Assembly: GCF_026745355.1 (NCBI RefSeq)
Contig: NC_079210.1
Coordinates: 23,039,268 to 23,103,267 of the forward strand
Source: Beta vulgaris subsp. vulgaris
Lineage: Eukaryota; Streptophyta; Magnoliopsida; Caryophyllales; Amaranthaceae
Direction of reading: 5' to 3'
DNA length: 64,000 bases
Shown here: piece by piece, positions 47,075 to 58,024 of the stretch
Layout: each line of letters begins with the position of its first letter
How positions within the stretch are numbered: the first letter of the stretch is position 1
Notes under the pieces: generated by a model
Databases searched by the model: none
The model's input: only the letters and a program-made list of their open reading frames with translations
What the model was told of the DNA's origin: nothing
Translations under genes and position numbers: made by a program

Positions 47075-47450
47075 ACCTCCTCGCTTGTCAAGATCTCTAT
47101 CAAGGCTGGCACTGAAAAGAATAAAGATTTATCTTCTAAGGACCCTAAGAAAAATAGGTCAATCTTGAAAGAACTCAAAGAAAAGAAAAATCCATTTTCA
47201 GACTCTGATTTATTAGGGATGTTAGATGATGTGCTTGAAAACAAAGTCATTGAGTTGCCCGAAGCTAAGCGTCCTGCAAAGGTTGGTAAGACGTATGACC
47301 CTAACTACTGTCGGTATCACAGGTTGATTAGTCATCCCATAGAAAAGTGTATAACACTTAAGAAGAGAATTATGCAACTTGTAAAGGATGGAACATTGTA
47401 CTGGATTTTGATGAAGTTGTTGAAGCTAATCACGCCTCCGCGATGTTAGA

Positions 47451-50150
47451 TTCTTATTGGGAGGCTCCAACTCTGCAGTTTGGGAGTTTGGAGACAGTAA
47501 TTGTACATGTAATGCAACCAGTTTTCCAAGTTGATGATGTGCCATCTATTGAGCACCGTATCCCAAACTAACAACCAACATGGAGAGGATGACAAAAGGT
47601 GGACGTTGGTCCCTATAAGGAGGACTAGACGACAACTATAGCCTCAACCAAAGTTTGTTTGTCGTAAAGAAGCATAAAAAAAGGGAGGACTCAAAACGCT
47701 CGAAAGGAAAGAAAAAGTAAAAAAAAAAAAAAAAGCATACTAAAAAGCAAGTACTGCCAATTGACTTACTCGAACAAGATCCACTTACCCTTATAACCTT
47801 AGAAGAATTCTTTCCTGAAGATTAGTTCACTATGGTTACTGTTAACGCTACCTCATTTGTTGAGGATGAAGAAGAAAAAGAAGAGGAGGAGGATCAAGAT
47901 TCTGTTAAAGAAAATGAAATCACTCTTAAAGTGACTGTTCAGCATTCAAGGACAGAGCTAGATCTAAAGATATTGGCTATCTTGGAAACTCTTCCTACAC
48001 GCATAGGATGGAGGCAGATCTTTCATTTGCCTCGAGAAATGTGTCAATAGGTGGCTCTTGCACTTCAGCACCCAGAGCTATACCTTGACAAAGTGAAGGA
48101 TGTTGGAGAGCCAATAGAAAGTTCGACTAAATGTGCGTCATGTAATTTTTCCTTACCCTTCATTGATGAAGACTTATTGTTGGGTTCAAAACCTCACAAC
48201 CAGCCGTTGTTCGTCTTCGGTTATATTTTTGGCCAAAGAGTTAATCACATCTTAATGGTGGAGGTTCAGCTATCAACATCATGCCAAAATGCATCATGAC
48301 TGATTTAGGGATCACTATGGAAGATCTTTCTGATAGTCGTCTAATGATCCAGGGATTCAATTTGAACAGTGAGTGTGCTATAGGCATAATACGTCTTGAC
48401 CTCGTGAATGGAGAATTGACATCATCTACACTTTTTCATGTCATTGATACACATACGTCGTATAAAATGTTGCTTGGTCGACCTCGGTTGCATGAAAATG
48501 GGGGTAGTCGTATCAATCCTCCATCAATGTTTGAAATTTCATCGTGGAGGCGAGAGTTAAAAATAAATGGGGATGTAAAACCCTTTAGCACCGTAGATTC
48601 GTACTTCGTCGATGCTAAGTTTTTTGAAGATGATGAACCCTCAAGTGAAATGTTCCCATCTAGAATTCCTTCAACAGGGAAATGGGGTACAAATAAAAAT
48701 GGTGATATTCCTTCGTCTTCAAGCTCTAGCGAGTCAGCCACCAGTGAGATGCAACAACAAAAATGCAAGGCAAAAGTCAAAGAAGAAGTTGTTGATCAAC
48801 CCATGAAAGCAATTAAGAAGACAATAACGACTCCGGTCTTGCGATACATTCCTAAATCATATCGTAAGGAAGGGAAGTCATCTATTGCAGGGTGTCAGGT
48901 TATGAAAGTAGAGATAAAGAAAGAAAAAAGGGTAGATGAGACTACTCTTCAATCCTTAAATCAATAAGTGGTTGTTTCTTTACCTAGAGTCAACGACAAT
49001 CAAATTTCTAAGCCTCCAACCTCAGAATTTGTTGATCAATCTAGGACCAAATGGCTTTGCAAGGGTAGGTTTGACCCAAATGCTCATAAACTTTTGGCAA
49101 AGTCTGGTTATAACTTCAAGAATCCAGCACCCATGGGCAATGTCATTGAGGTTTATACTCATGGAATTAATGACACACAAAAGAAATTGGAAGAGTATGG
49201 TGTTGAGGTACATCTGACTAAAGTATGCTTGGGATTTGAAACCTCAACACCCATAAAAATTTTCTACACGACGTAGAGGGGCAACCTCTTATTCGCAGTA
49301 TATTACTGTGGAGGAAGTCAAGGAAAATGAAGGTGAAAGTAATGTGCCTCGGCCAAAAATATCGGTCTTTGATCAACTACAGTCGCCTGCTGCAACGGAC
49401 CATACATCGGTTTTTGATATACTTGGTGGACATGAGCTAAATGAGGGTGCCAAGTTAAAAACACAAATACCTTGCAAAATATTAGATCCTCTAAGAGGAA
49501 AGCATATGTCTTTTAACATCTTGGTGCATCGACCTCAATTAATAAGCAGCAACAAAGACGGTCAGTGTCAAGTCACATCAGAAGAGGGAAAAATGAAGTC
49601 AAAGGCGAGGACGCGTCTCAAAGTGTTATCCTGTCTCCCATGAGGCATACACAGATGGTAGACATCATTGAACATGCACCCTTAAAAGTGAAAGGTCGTG
49701 TCATAAGGTTAACACACCAAAGGGATATGTCTAGTCTAGAAAAGGAAAAATATATTGAATTTGTTTCTTCAAACCATATTACAGGGCATGAGGCTCCTGA
49801 AGGTGATGAGGAGATGGAAATATATGAGACTCCTGAAACTCTTGAAGATTGGGGGGAGGGGCAAACCACCCTTGATGCATTAAAAGAGTTAAACCTTTGA
49901 ACTCTAGAAGTGTCACGCCCTGTCCGCGCTTTTCTTACCGAACAGGAAGAACAAAAGTATTCCAAGATACTCTCTAACTACAAAGACATATTTGCATGAA
50001 GCTCTAAAGAGATGCCAGGACTCGACCCAAAAGTCGTTGTCCATCAAAAAAGGTGTCCGTCCCAAGAAGCAATCCCAAAGACGTTTCAGGCTAGAATTAA
50101 TTCCATAAAAGCTGTCCCGGTTCGGCATCACCCACGTACCTATTAGGTCA
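47451..50150 (+). pseudogene. Tat-type Gypsy protease region and RT start
   Basis: The retropepsin-like region at about 48255-48600 reads NGGGSAINIMPK, then MTDLGITMEDL, IQGFN and MLLGRP; the usual catalytic Asp before Gly-Gly-Ser is not present. After a long linker the segment DIFA, then a stop, then SSKEMPGLDPKVVVH (about 49990-50040) is the conserved entry into Tat reverse transcriptase. The sequence soon becomes unrelated, so the RT catalytic core and RNase H are absent. A stop at 48965-48967 and frame changes at 49280 and 49600 add to the decay. Confidence 0.8.
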
Positions 50151-50335
50151 GAAAACCAAGAAGCAAATGCTATGGCTCGAATGGCCAGTTCAGGGGAGTG
50201 ATCAGCCCCTCGGACCATTATGTGGGAGGTACTACGTCACCCAAGCATCAACGCCAAAGAACAGCTAGTGTTGAATCGGAAAACTACTTGGATAGAAGAG
50301 GTGGTCTAATACTTACGAGACGGGATGGTTCTTAT

Positions 50336-51468
50336 GGCACGAGGATCAGCTCTGCAAAAAGTCCTTCACTCACCCTCTCATCAAATGTGTAACCCCCGAA
50401 GAAGGAGACTACATTCTAAGGAAAATCCACCAACCGGCCTATGGAAGTCACCAAGGAGGAAGGACCATAGTTGGAAAAGCACTCAGGGCCGGCTATTACT
50501 GGCCTACCTTCAAGGCAGATGTCCAGGAGCTGGTCAAGTGATGCCCATCATGCCATATCCATTTGGACATCCCTTGAGCACCGGCCACTCCTCTGAAAAC
50601 CATCCAGGAAGTTCTACCATTCGACAAATGGGGCATGGACTTGCTTGGACCATTCCCCCCACCCTCAAGCCAACTTAAGTTCTTGATAGTTGCGATTGAT
50701 TATTTCACCAAGTGGACAGAGGCCGAACCACTCACCTCAATGAAGGACAAGCAAGTTCAAGCATTCAGATGAAGGAACATCATCACCAGGTTTGGAGTAA
50801 CAAGGGTATTAGTGTCGGATAATGGGAGACAATTCAACAGTAGCCCTACTCGGGATTATTGTTTTCCCGATTCGAAATACAGACTAACTTTCAGCCTTTC
50901 AAGGCCGCAGACAAATTGACAAGTCGAGTCAGCCAACGAGATAGTCCTCAAAGGAATTAAAAAATCCTTAGAGGCTGCAAACGGAGCGGGGGTTGATGAT
51001 TTGCCTAGGGTACTCTGGTCGACTCGAACCACCACGAAAGAAGCCACGAAGCATTTGTCGTTTGTCCTAGTGTATGGAAGCGAAGCGGTGCTACCAGTGG
51101 AAGTTAGCATACCCTCCCCCTGGATGACCTTTTATGAATTTGAGAAGAACGAAGAAGAAAATCCCATTTACCTGGATTTACCAACATAAGCCAATGCATT
51201 GTTAAAGCCTACCCGGTACAAGCAAAGAGTTACCCAGCAATTCAATCGACGAGTAAAGGCTAGACTAATCCAGCTCGGTGACTGGGTAGTCCGGAAATTC
51301 GAAGCCACTGGACTCTCCCACTTAAAGGGGAAGTTAGGTGCTAATTGGGATGGCCCATACAAAGTGATGGAAGTAAACAAACCCGCCACATTCTGACTAG
51401 AATCCCCGGATGGGGTACCCTTGGCCCGTCCATGGAACGCAGATAACCTCAAAAAATTCTACGTGTAA
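50336..51468 (+). pseudogene. Tat-type Gypsy integrase
   Basis: The N-terminal zinc-binding segment reads GSHQGGRTIVGKALRAGYYW to CPSCH. The catalytic triad lies in WGMDLLGPF (about 50635), VSDNGRQF (about 50820) and SANEIVLKGIKKSL (about 50935), so all three acidic residues remain. A C-terminal part ANWDGPYKVMEV follows (about 51345), ending near LKKFYV. Stops at about 50539, 50573 and 50770, plus frame changes, make it non-functional. The spacing from the RT start shows that roughly 1.5-2 kb of pol is missing. Confidence 0.88.
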
Positions 51469-52935
51469 TGTTTGTCACTCGGCTTATTCTATAATGAATT
51501 GGACTATAAGACTTTGCCAGTTCGAATAGCTCAACATTTATTCAACTAGCCTAATAAGCAAGCGATGCGTGTGATAACATATGCAAAATTAAATTAGTTG
51601 CCTAATTACATATAAAACCTGAAATAATTGTCCCAAAAACAAAAACAAAAAAGAACGATTTGCTCATGCTGAGAAAATGAATGATGTATTTATCAAATTA
51701 AATTGTAAAAACAGTGATTTAATATGTGATTTTGTCATCATACTGATTAGTTTTGAATTTTCCAATTTTGGTTTACTTTTCTATGATTTCTCCAGTTTAA
51801 GTACAACCCGGTGAAAGTCAACTTATTCTTCATTACCTTCATCCACTTCTGAATGAAGATATTAACTATAAAATTCCTTCTTTTATTTTATAAAATATAT
51901 ATTTCAAAAAAAAAATAATTTATAATTTTATAGAACTAACAAATACCTGATCACTCGCTTTTTGTGGCTCTTAGTAAAAGGTTATGTGATCAATTACAAT
52001 GTTTGCAAATGGCGTTTTCTTTATCACTGTTCCGTAAATAAAAATCATACAAAGAATATGTCAGATGAGTTTTCAAGAAGAGTTACTTGTTCCAAAAATG
52101 TAAATCAATGAATTTACGTTATTTATGTTGTGGATGAGTAGATCAAAATTTTCTATAATCTTCTAATTATGAAATCAACATGTTAAACTTTTTGGAGGTA
52201 GAAGAGGAAGGAGAATATGGAAAAAAAACAGGAGCAACGATTTATTTGCATAGTGTGTTGTTAAATTCTCTTGTTTTTAAAAATTAGAAACTGATAAACT
52301 TATCAGTTATTTGTGGGAGTTATACCATTAAATTTGGGACTTTTTAATTTTTGAAAAGGTTTTAGACGTTACTGATATGGGGTTGTTATTTGTGGAGTTG
52401 TTCCACTTCAATAAGCCTTTTATTTTTTACTAAGTTATATGATTTGCTTCTTTTTATTTTATTTTTTGAAGATCTTTGTTTTTTTTTCTTGTAATGTTCT
52501 GTTATTTGCTTAATTTATGGAGGGTAAAATTACGGTTTTCATATTTTGGTGTCCTACCCCTCTTCCCATATAGAATAGAGATCAATTAGGCTTAACAAGT
52601 CGACAATCAGTCTATCTTGTAATGAGTCGAATAATAGGGCTTTACTAGCCATAATTTATTTTTGACTATATTAATCAGAGACTTAACCAGCCGCAAAGAC
52701 TTAATCAAGTTGAAACTCAGTTTGTTAAGACTTAAATAGCCAGCAAATAGAACACGAGTTAGTCGGATCAAAAGCAGAGAGTCAGCAGACAATCCAAAAG
52801 AAGTAATATTGCTAATGACAAACAAGTTAATGTGGAGAAAAATATGACTTTCATTAAAAATAAATGGTTCGATTACAAAAGACAAGCCGAGTGGATCGGC
52901 GATACATTACATAAGAAAGAAAAGCTAAGTGCAGA
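51469..52935. other. AT-rich spacer between integrase and antisense ORF
   Basis: No coding region is supported. In Tat-type elements this position is the 3' untranslated region between pol and an extra ORF. It includes a TCACTCGGC word at 51476, related to the ACTCGG words near 56.3 kb. Confidence 0.45.
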
Positions 52936-52939
52936 CAAG

Positions 52940-53005
52940 ATACGCCTAAGAACTATGAGGGAGGTCGAATGCTGCATCAACATCAGCAGCCTTGGAGGCC
53001 TCGAC

Positions 53006-53041
<36 letters not shown>

Positions 53042-53042
53042 G

Positions 53043-53107
<65 letters not shown>

Positions 53108-53186
53108 GTCGTCGTCATCGTCGTCGTCTTCCTCCTCCTCTTCATCATCATCATCATCATCATCATCGTCGTCGTCGTCGTCTTCC

Positions 53187-53224
<38 letters not shown>

Positions 53225-53240
53225 GTCGTCGTCGTCTTCC

Positions 53241-53278
<38 letters not shown>

Positions 53279-53300
53279 GTCGTCGTCGTCGTCGTCTTCC

Positions 53301-53364
<64 letters not shown>

Positions 53365-55848
53365 ATCATCATCATCATCATTGTCGTCGTCTTCCTCGTC
53401 CTCCTCAAGGGTAATCTGAGCCTAGATCTCAGCCTCCTATGCATCATGGTACTTGGACCATATGTCATTTCATTCAATCAAGGGGAAGGACTCGGCCAAC
53501 ACACCCTTCAGCCGCTCGAGGGCCTTGTCCTCACCCATCTTGTGGAAAACATGGCCGGCCTCCGCATTATATGCGATGTAAGCTTCAGTGGTCTACTAAT
53601 GAGTGAACCATTACTCCTCAGACCAAGTAGACTTCTTCTCGGCCAATGCAGGATTCACATCAGCCGTCTTGAGCTTGAAGGTGACCCTGGCTAAGTCTTG
53701 CTCCGCCTTCACCATCCAAACCTCGGTATCGGCCTTAGCAATAAGGGCCTCATCCTTTGCCATAACGAGGTCCATTTTGGCTTTCGCCCATTGAACCTGT
53801 TCAGCTTCGATGTTTTCCTGACCTTTTTTTATGGCCGTCAAAGCGTCGTCTAGCTTCGACTCAGCGATCATCTTCCCGTTCCCGGCTTTGCTTAGTTCGT
53901 CGAAATGCTTGAGGGATTTATGCCTCTCCTCTTCAACCTCATCATGCAAGGCTTGTCGGTTCTCCGCAATTTTGGATATGTGGATGGAAGACTGCCAAAA
54001 CAAAGAAGTTAGAACCAAAGCAAAACAATGAAAATGGTAACGGACTCGAGCACTTACTTCAAGCCATGAGAGGTAAAGCTCATTCATCTCGGTCTTGCCG
54101 AGAGTCAGGTTGATGTGCCCCTGTCCGTGCAGATAATCCTCGTAGCGTTGTTCAGCCTCTTGTTCTTCTTCGAGCGTTTTAGCTCGGTAAAGGGAACAAG
54201 AACCGCCTCGGCAGTCTGATCTCCCACCGCCTGGTCGGGGGTAGGAGATCGAGGAGTGTATCCAGGACTTCCCCGAGGCCGAAAGTTAGAAGATTGAAGG
54301 GAGAGGTTAGCTTCCTCGGCCCTAGAGCCGACCTGCGGGTTGTTGACCTCTATTGAGGTGGTGATCTTAGCCTTCTTCGCCGCCTCCTTCTCATCCCGGG
54401 CCTTGGCCAAGGCCATCTCTGTCTAGGCACCTTGTCCTCAGCTCGCTCCGTGCGCTTCTTCGCCTTTGGCTTGGTAGGGTCCTGAAATCCCGAAAGGTTA
54501 GCTAAATTCACATGCGAATAAACCAAAGCAATTAAAAGGAACGAGTCGGCAAACATTACCTTAGGAGCAGCAGGCTTCTTCATAGCCTTGGTCCTCAACC
54601 TGACTCTAATCTAAGCTTCCTTATAAGCCACAAAAGTTAGTCGTACAGCCATATCCATATCAGACTCGATCTGGTATGCAAGTGAAGGCTCTGCAAAGTA
54701 AAAGGAAAAAGTTAGAAGAAAAATCAAACAAAGAGTTAGTGTGTAAACCGGACTCCCTCGGCTAAATTACCCTTGGGAAAGGCCGGGCTCATTCCCATCG
54801 CAACGAGGAAATGTTCGTTCTTGAAAAGGCAACAACTGGGCAACCAATTGTCGACAACGAATATTTCCACCCCGTTCACAATTTTGGCCTCGAGCTACAT
54901 GTAACATGCCACATCAGCCTCTTCATCGTCCAGCTTAGGGACTCAGAAGTTAAGATCGTATTTTGGCTTGAGCGTTGGCGGAACGGTCGACACCCCCCAT
55001 TCTTCACCATAGTAAATGAAGGTGAACCCCCTTCGGAACCCATTCTGGGAAGTGGAGAGGTCTAGCACGGTCCGGTAGCCCCTACGAGCTTGAAAACACC
55101 ACCAACCCGGCCTGTGCTCGCCAGCCATCATCTCGACCAGCTTATACATATGACGCCACAACATCACGGTCGGCCTCACACCGATGATCTCACATATGGA
55201 CTGCACAGCCAAAATACCTCCTCAAGAGTTGGGCGAAATATGGCCCAAAGACGGGTTGTAGGCGTTCAAAAGGTCCTTGACAAAAGGAGTCAAAGGAAAT
55301 CGAATGCCCATCTCCATCGCCATGTAAAATCCAGAGGTACATCCAGGAGGCGGAGTTAAAATTGTATGGAGGCCTTCGGTTGGACTAGATGATAAGGGTC
55401 TTTATTTGGAACATCGCCGCTTGGCCTCGGGGGTCGTCAATCAGTGCTTTGCTTAAAGAAGGAAGGGGAATTTCAAGCCTACACCTCCCCTCGGATCTAG
55501 GTCGGACTACTCCAGTCGGCCTAAAGTAGACGTGTCACCTTCCTCCCCCGGCATATCTACCCTAGCTACACCATCAGACAAGTATCGGTCTAAGAAACTA
55601 CTCGAAGAAGGAGAGGCTAGGGACACCTCCCAGGGGAAAGGAATGATGCCCTTGGCCTCCTCTTCCACTTGTGATGGGGAACTCGGGTGAGAGACTGCGT
55701 CAGCTACAACCGAGGGATCAGGACAACTTATCAAAGTCGACACTAATATAATTCCCATCCCCCTCACCTCCTCGGACAATTTATAAGGAGGTGAAGTTGA
55801 GGGGGGGGGGTCACTGACTCGGACGAACACCCCTTTATTTAAAGACAA
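52940..55848 (-). pseudogene. Antisense extra ORF of Tat-type element (putative gypsy-type transposon domain)
   Basis: On the minus strand the ORF begins about 55848 with a Pro/Ser-rich N-terminus. Its central domain (about 55330-54780) reads GIRFPLTPFVKDLLNAY, then a stop where a Trp codon is expected, then GILAVQSICEIIGVRP, GWWCFQARRG and RRGFTFIYYGEEWG. This fits the plant 'putative gypsy type transposon' domain (Pfam PF04195, from memory). A basic linker and a long coiled coil (54087-53611) follow, then an acidic Asp/Glu tract from a GAT microsatellite and a short end EVEASKAADVDAAF before a stop near 52948. Several stops and frame shifts inactivate it, including a one-base loss in the repeat near 53365. 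Tat-lineage elements are known to carry extra, sometimes antisense, ORFs. The function is unknown. Confidence 0.75.
53006..53406. repeat. ATC/GAT trinucleotide microsatellite (about 400 bp)
   Basis: Runs of TCA/ATC with blocks of TCG and TTC-CTC interruptions. On the minus strand the codon pattern is GAT/GAC with GAG/GAA, encoding an acidic Asp/Glu tract in the antisense ORF. A phase change occurs near 53365. Confidence 0.95.
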
Positions 55849-56060
55849 AAGGGGTCGGTCGAGAATTATTGAAAGAAAAAGAAAGGAACTTATAGAAAAA
55901 TCAAAAGCGTACCTGGTTGGACGTAGATAACTTGGAGACTTGAATCGAGAGTAGAGAGAGAAGTTGGAGATTTATTTTTTTTAGAGGGATAATTTGTGAG
56001 AATGACAAATGATCCAATTCTCTCTCCCCCTCCTCATATATAAAAGCAACCTAGGGAGAC
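55849..56060 (-). promoter_or_regulatory. Promoter and leader of the antisense ORF
   Basis: On the minus strand a TATA-like TTTTATATATGAGG lies near 56040. A CTCTCTCTACTCTC leader and a splice donor AACCAG|GTACGC at about 55910 follow. A C-run and the ORF start come next. This suggests the antisense ORF has its own promoter and leader intron. Based on signals only. Confidence 0.5.
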
Positions 56061-56239
56061 GCGCAGTGCAACCTCCCTGCGTCGCTTAATGGGCCTTCCT
56101 TAAGCGGCCCAAGTGGACCTATTTAGCCCAAAGGCCTTGGTCAAGGGAAGATGAAACGTCAAAATTTCTCGACAACTCCCTGTCATCTCAATCATCGCGA
56201 GGGACCTCACAATCCCAAGTATCCCTGGCTGCCAAGTGA

Positions 56240-56590
56240 CACTTGGAGCCGGATGTACTCACTCGGGCAAGATAACTGACACCACTTCGCTAACAAAGTG
56301 CAAGCACCAAATGGCACCCACTCGGACAGCCTGGGGCTCATTGGCCCCTCACCGGAGTGGCGTTCTACCCACTCGACCAAAGGGGATCATTTCTCCTTCG
56401 CCGAGTCGCTTCTACACTTAGTAGAAAATGGCTAAGTATCAATGACACCCACTCGTACAACATGAGGATCATTGGCCCCTCATCTGAGTGGCGACCTACC
56501 CACTCGGCCAACATTGCCTGTAATGATCATTGCCTGAAAAGCCAACATAGCCATTGATCCTAAGGATGCCTATCCAATAATGTTGCCTGA
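56240..56590. repeat. Duplicated CACTCGG-rich segment
   Basis: Two imperfect copies, about 130 bases apart, share CACCCACTCG, ATTGGCCCCTCA and GAGTGGCG words (about 56315-56385 and 56445-56515). Probably part of the 3' region of the Tat-type element. Confidence 0.6.
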
Positions 56591-56611
56591 ATTGTACAGT
56601 TTCTATTCATC

Positions 56612-56896
56612 TTGATAATTCTGATTGATGATTATAACTCATGGGATGTGAGTTGTATTGCTGATCATATGGCCATACAAATTATGGGAAGCTATCATGA
56701 TTTGACAAAGTTAGAAATTGATTTAGTGATACTTCATAATTACACTTGCACACTGATGAAATTTCTGAAAAAAATTTATTTTGAAGGAGAAGTACTAAAG
56801 TCTGCGTGGCCATATACTGGTGGTCGTACATATACTAAACAAATTAATGTTACTATTAGAAATGCTACAAAGATATTACAAGGATCACGAATTTGA
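56612..56896 (+). CDS. Unrecognised 94-residue ORF
   Basis: Open from 56612 to 56896, ending three bases inside the Copia LTR. No motif is recognised and there is no promoter or splice context. It may be chance. Confidence 0.12.
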   Translation: MIILIDDYNSWDVSCIADHMAIQIMGSYHDLTKLEIDLVILHNYTCTLMKFLKKIYFEGEVLKSAWPYTGGRTYTKQINVTIRNATKILQGSRI

Positions 56897-57496
56897 CTAC
56901 TAGAAATAACAATGAACAATCTTCTAGGCGCGATACACTTTCCCAAAAGCAATATTTCGACCCTTACTTTGAGCAAGGGTTATACGGAATTCACTCTCGA
57001 GATACAAAGAAGAAACAACGATGATCACGCTCACTATGATAAACGTTAAATGAGAATAAGTATGTAAAAGAATTTGATGTGATGAACAATAAACTTGTGC
57101 TTTTCAAGAGAGAGAGTTTTCTCTTGCTACTTTCATAAACATGTATATGATAATGAATTAGAGTCATTTGAAACACAGGAACATTTGGTATTATATGACA
57201 AATAACTATCACAAACCAACCGAAGAGACGCGAAAATAAGCCAGCGCAGAGGAGGAGCTGGCACTCCTCTCTGGAGCGGGCGCTCCTCGCCCAATTTTCG
57301 TCAGTTTTTCGCGTTCTTAAATCCCTGCCAAATCTGATCGCTCGTTCTAAAACCAAGCGAACGCTCCTTCATCAATGTAGTAAATACATTAATGAACTGT
57401 ATAACTCATGCTGATTTGAGTCACACCACCATAACCATTGCGACTCAAAACCACGTGACATGAAACCAATACATCTAATACTCTAAATCTCCAATA
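56894..57496 (-). repeat. 3' LTR of the second minus-strand Copia element
   Basis: On the minus strand a purine tract AAATGGGGGAGG (57510-57499) is followed by TATTGGAGATTTAGAG, and the LTR runs to TAGTAGTCA at 56894. Like the intronic Copia it begins TA rather than TG, although here a decayed TG is possible. Near 57260 it has a GGAGCGGGCGCTCC palindrome. The 5' LTR is outside the window. Confidence 0.7.
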
Positions 57497-58024
57497 ATCC
57501 TCCCCCATTTAGAGTATCCATTTGTATTACTAGCACACACTTCATCACTACAAAAACAACCTCATGCATAAATGAAAGTGTACAAAGACTTGAACTTCCA
57601 CTTAGTACAATACACAACCCAAGAATTCGTATCCAAATGGTGTCGTTAAACGTTTGAACCATTAGCAATACATAATGAACACTTGAAGATATTATACACA
57701 CAAGATTCCAGACTTGTTCTCATTATATACTTGACACTAAATATCCATGTGTCTGTATCATTCATAAGTACATCAAGGCTTATGTCCACTAGCTCCTTGA
57801 AGCGGCCAAACTTCGCACTTACATAGGTAGATCTCTTAGAAGAAACATGCTCCTGTGATAAGCATAATATTAAGAGACCTATTAAGATTATACAACCTTT
57901 TAAATCATCACAGATTTAAAGAACTTTACCTTGGATGATTATATTAGTTCCTTCAATCATCAAATAAGGACATTAATCTTATCGAACTCAAGATCCAACG
58001 TCTTATTGGGCGTTAAGTTAAGAT

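Larger units (their letters stand above)
44378..47450 (+). pseudogene. Tat-type Gypsy gag, interrupted
   Basis: The start region (44378) is Ser/Lys-rich. The Gag core lies at 45180-45700 in alternating frames: FVETCKNAGTTDDFLGKQF, HSLKGMAFD, then a stop, then KDEPVIDYINRWRALNLECKD. After about 45860 the coding sequence is lost and resumes at 47072 (KVGKTYDPNYCRYHRLISHP, ending in a Cys/His segment). The 1.2-kb gap is probably a later insertion whose right end looks CACTA-like. Many stops and frame changes make it non-functional. Confidence 0.8.

Noticed and set aside
52969..53694. Long plus-strand ORFs with poly-His, poly-Ile and poly-Ser tracts
   Set aside because: They are just three frames of the same ATC microsatellite. 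Codon-level acidic conservation exists only on the minus strand.
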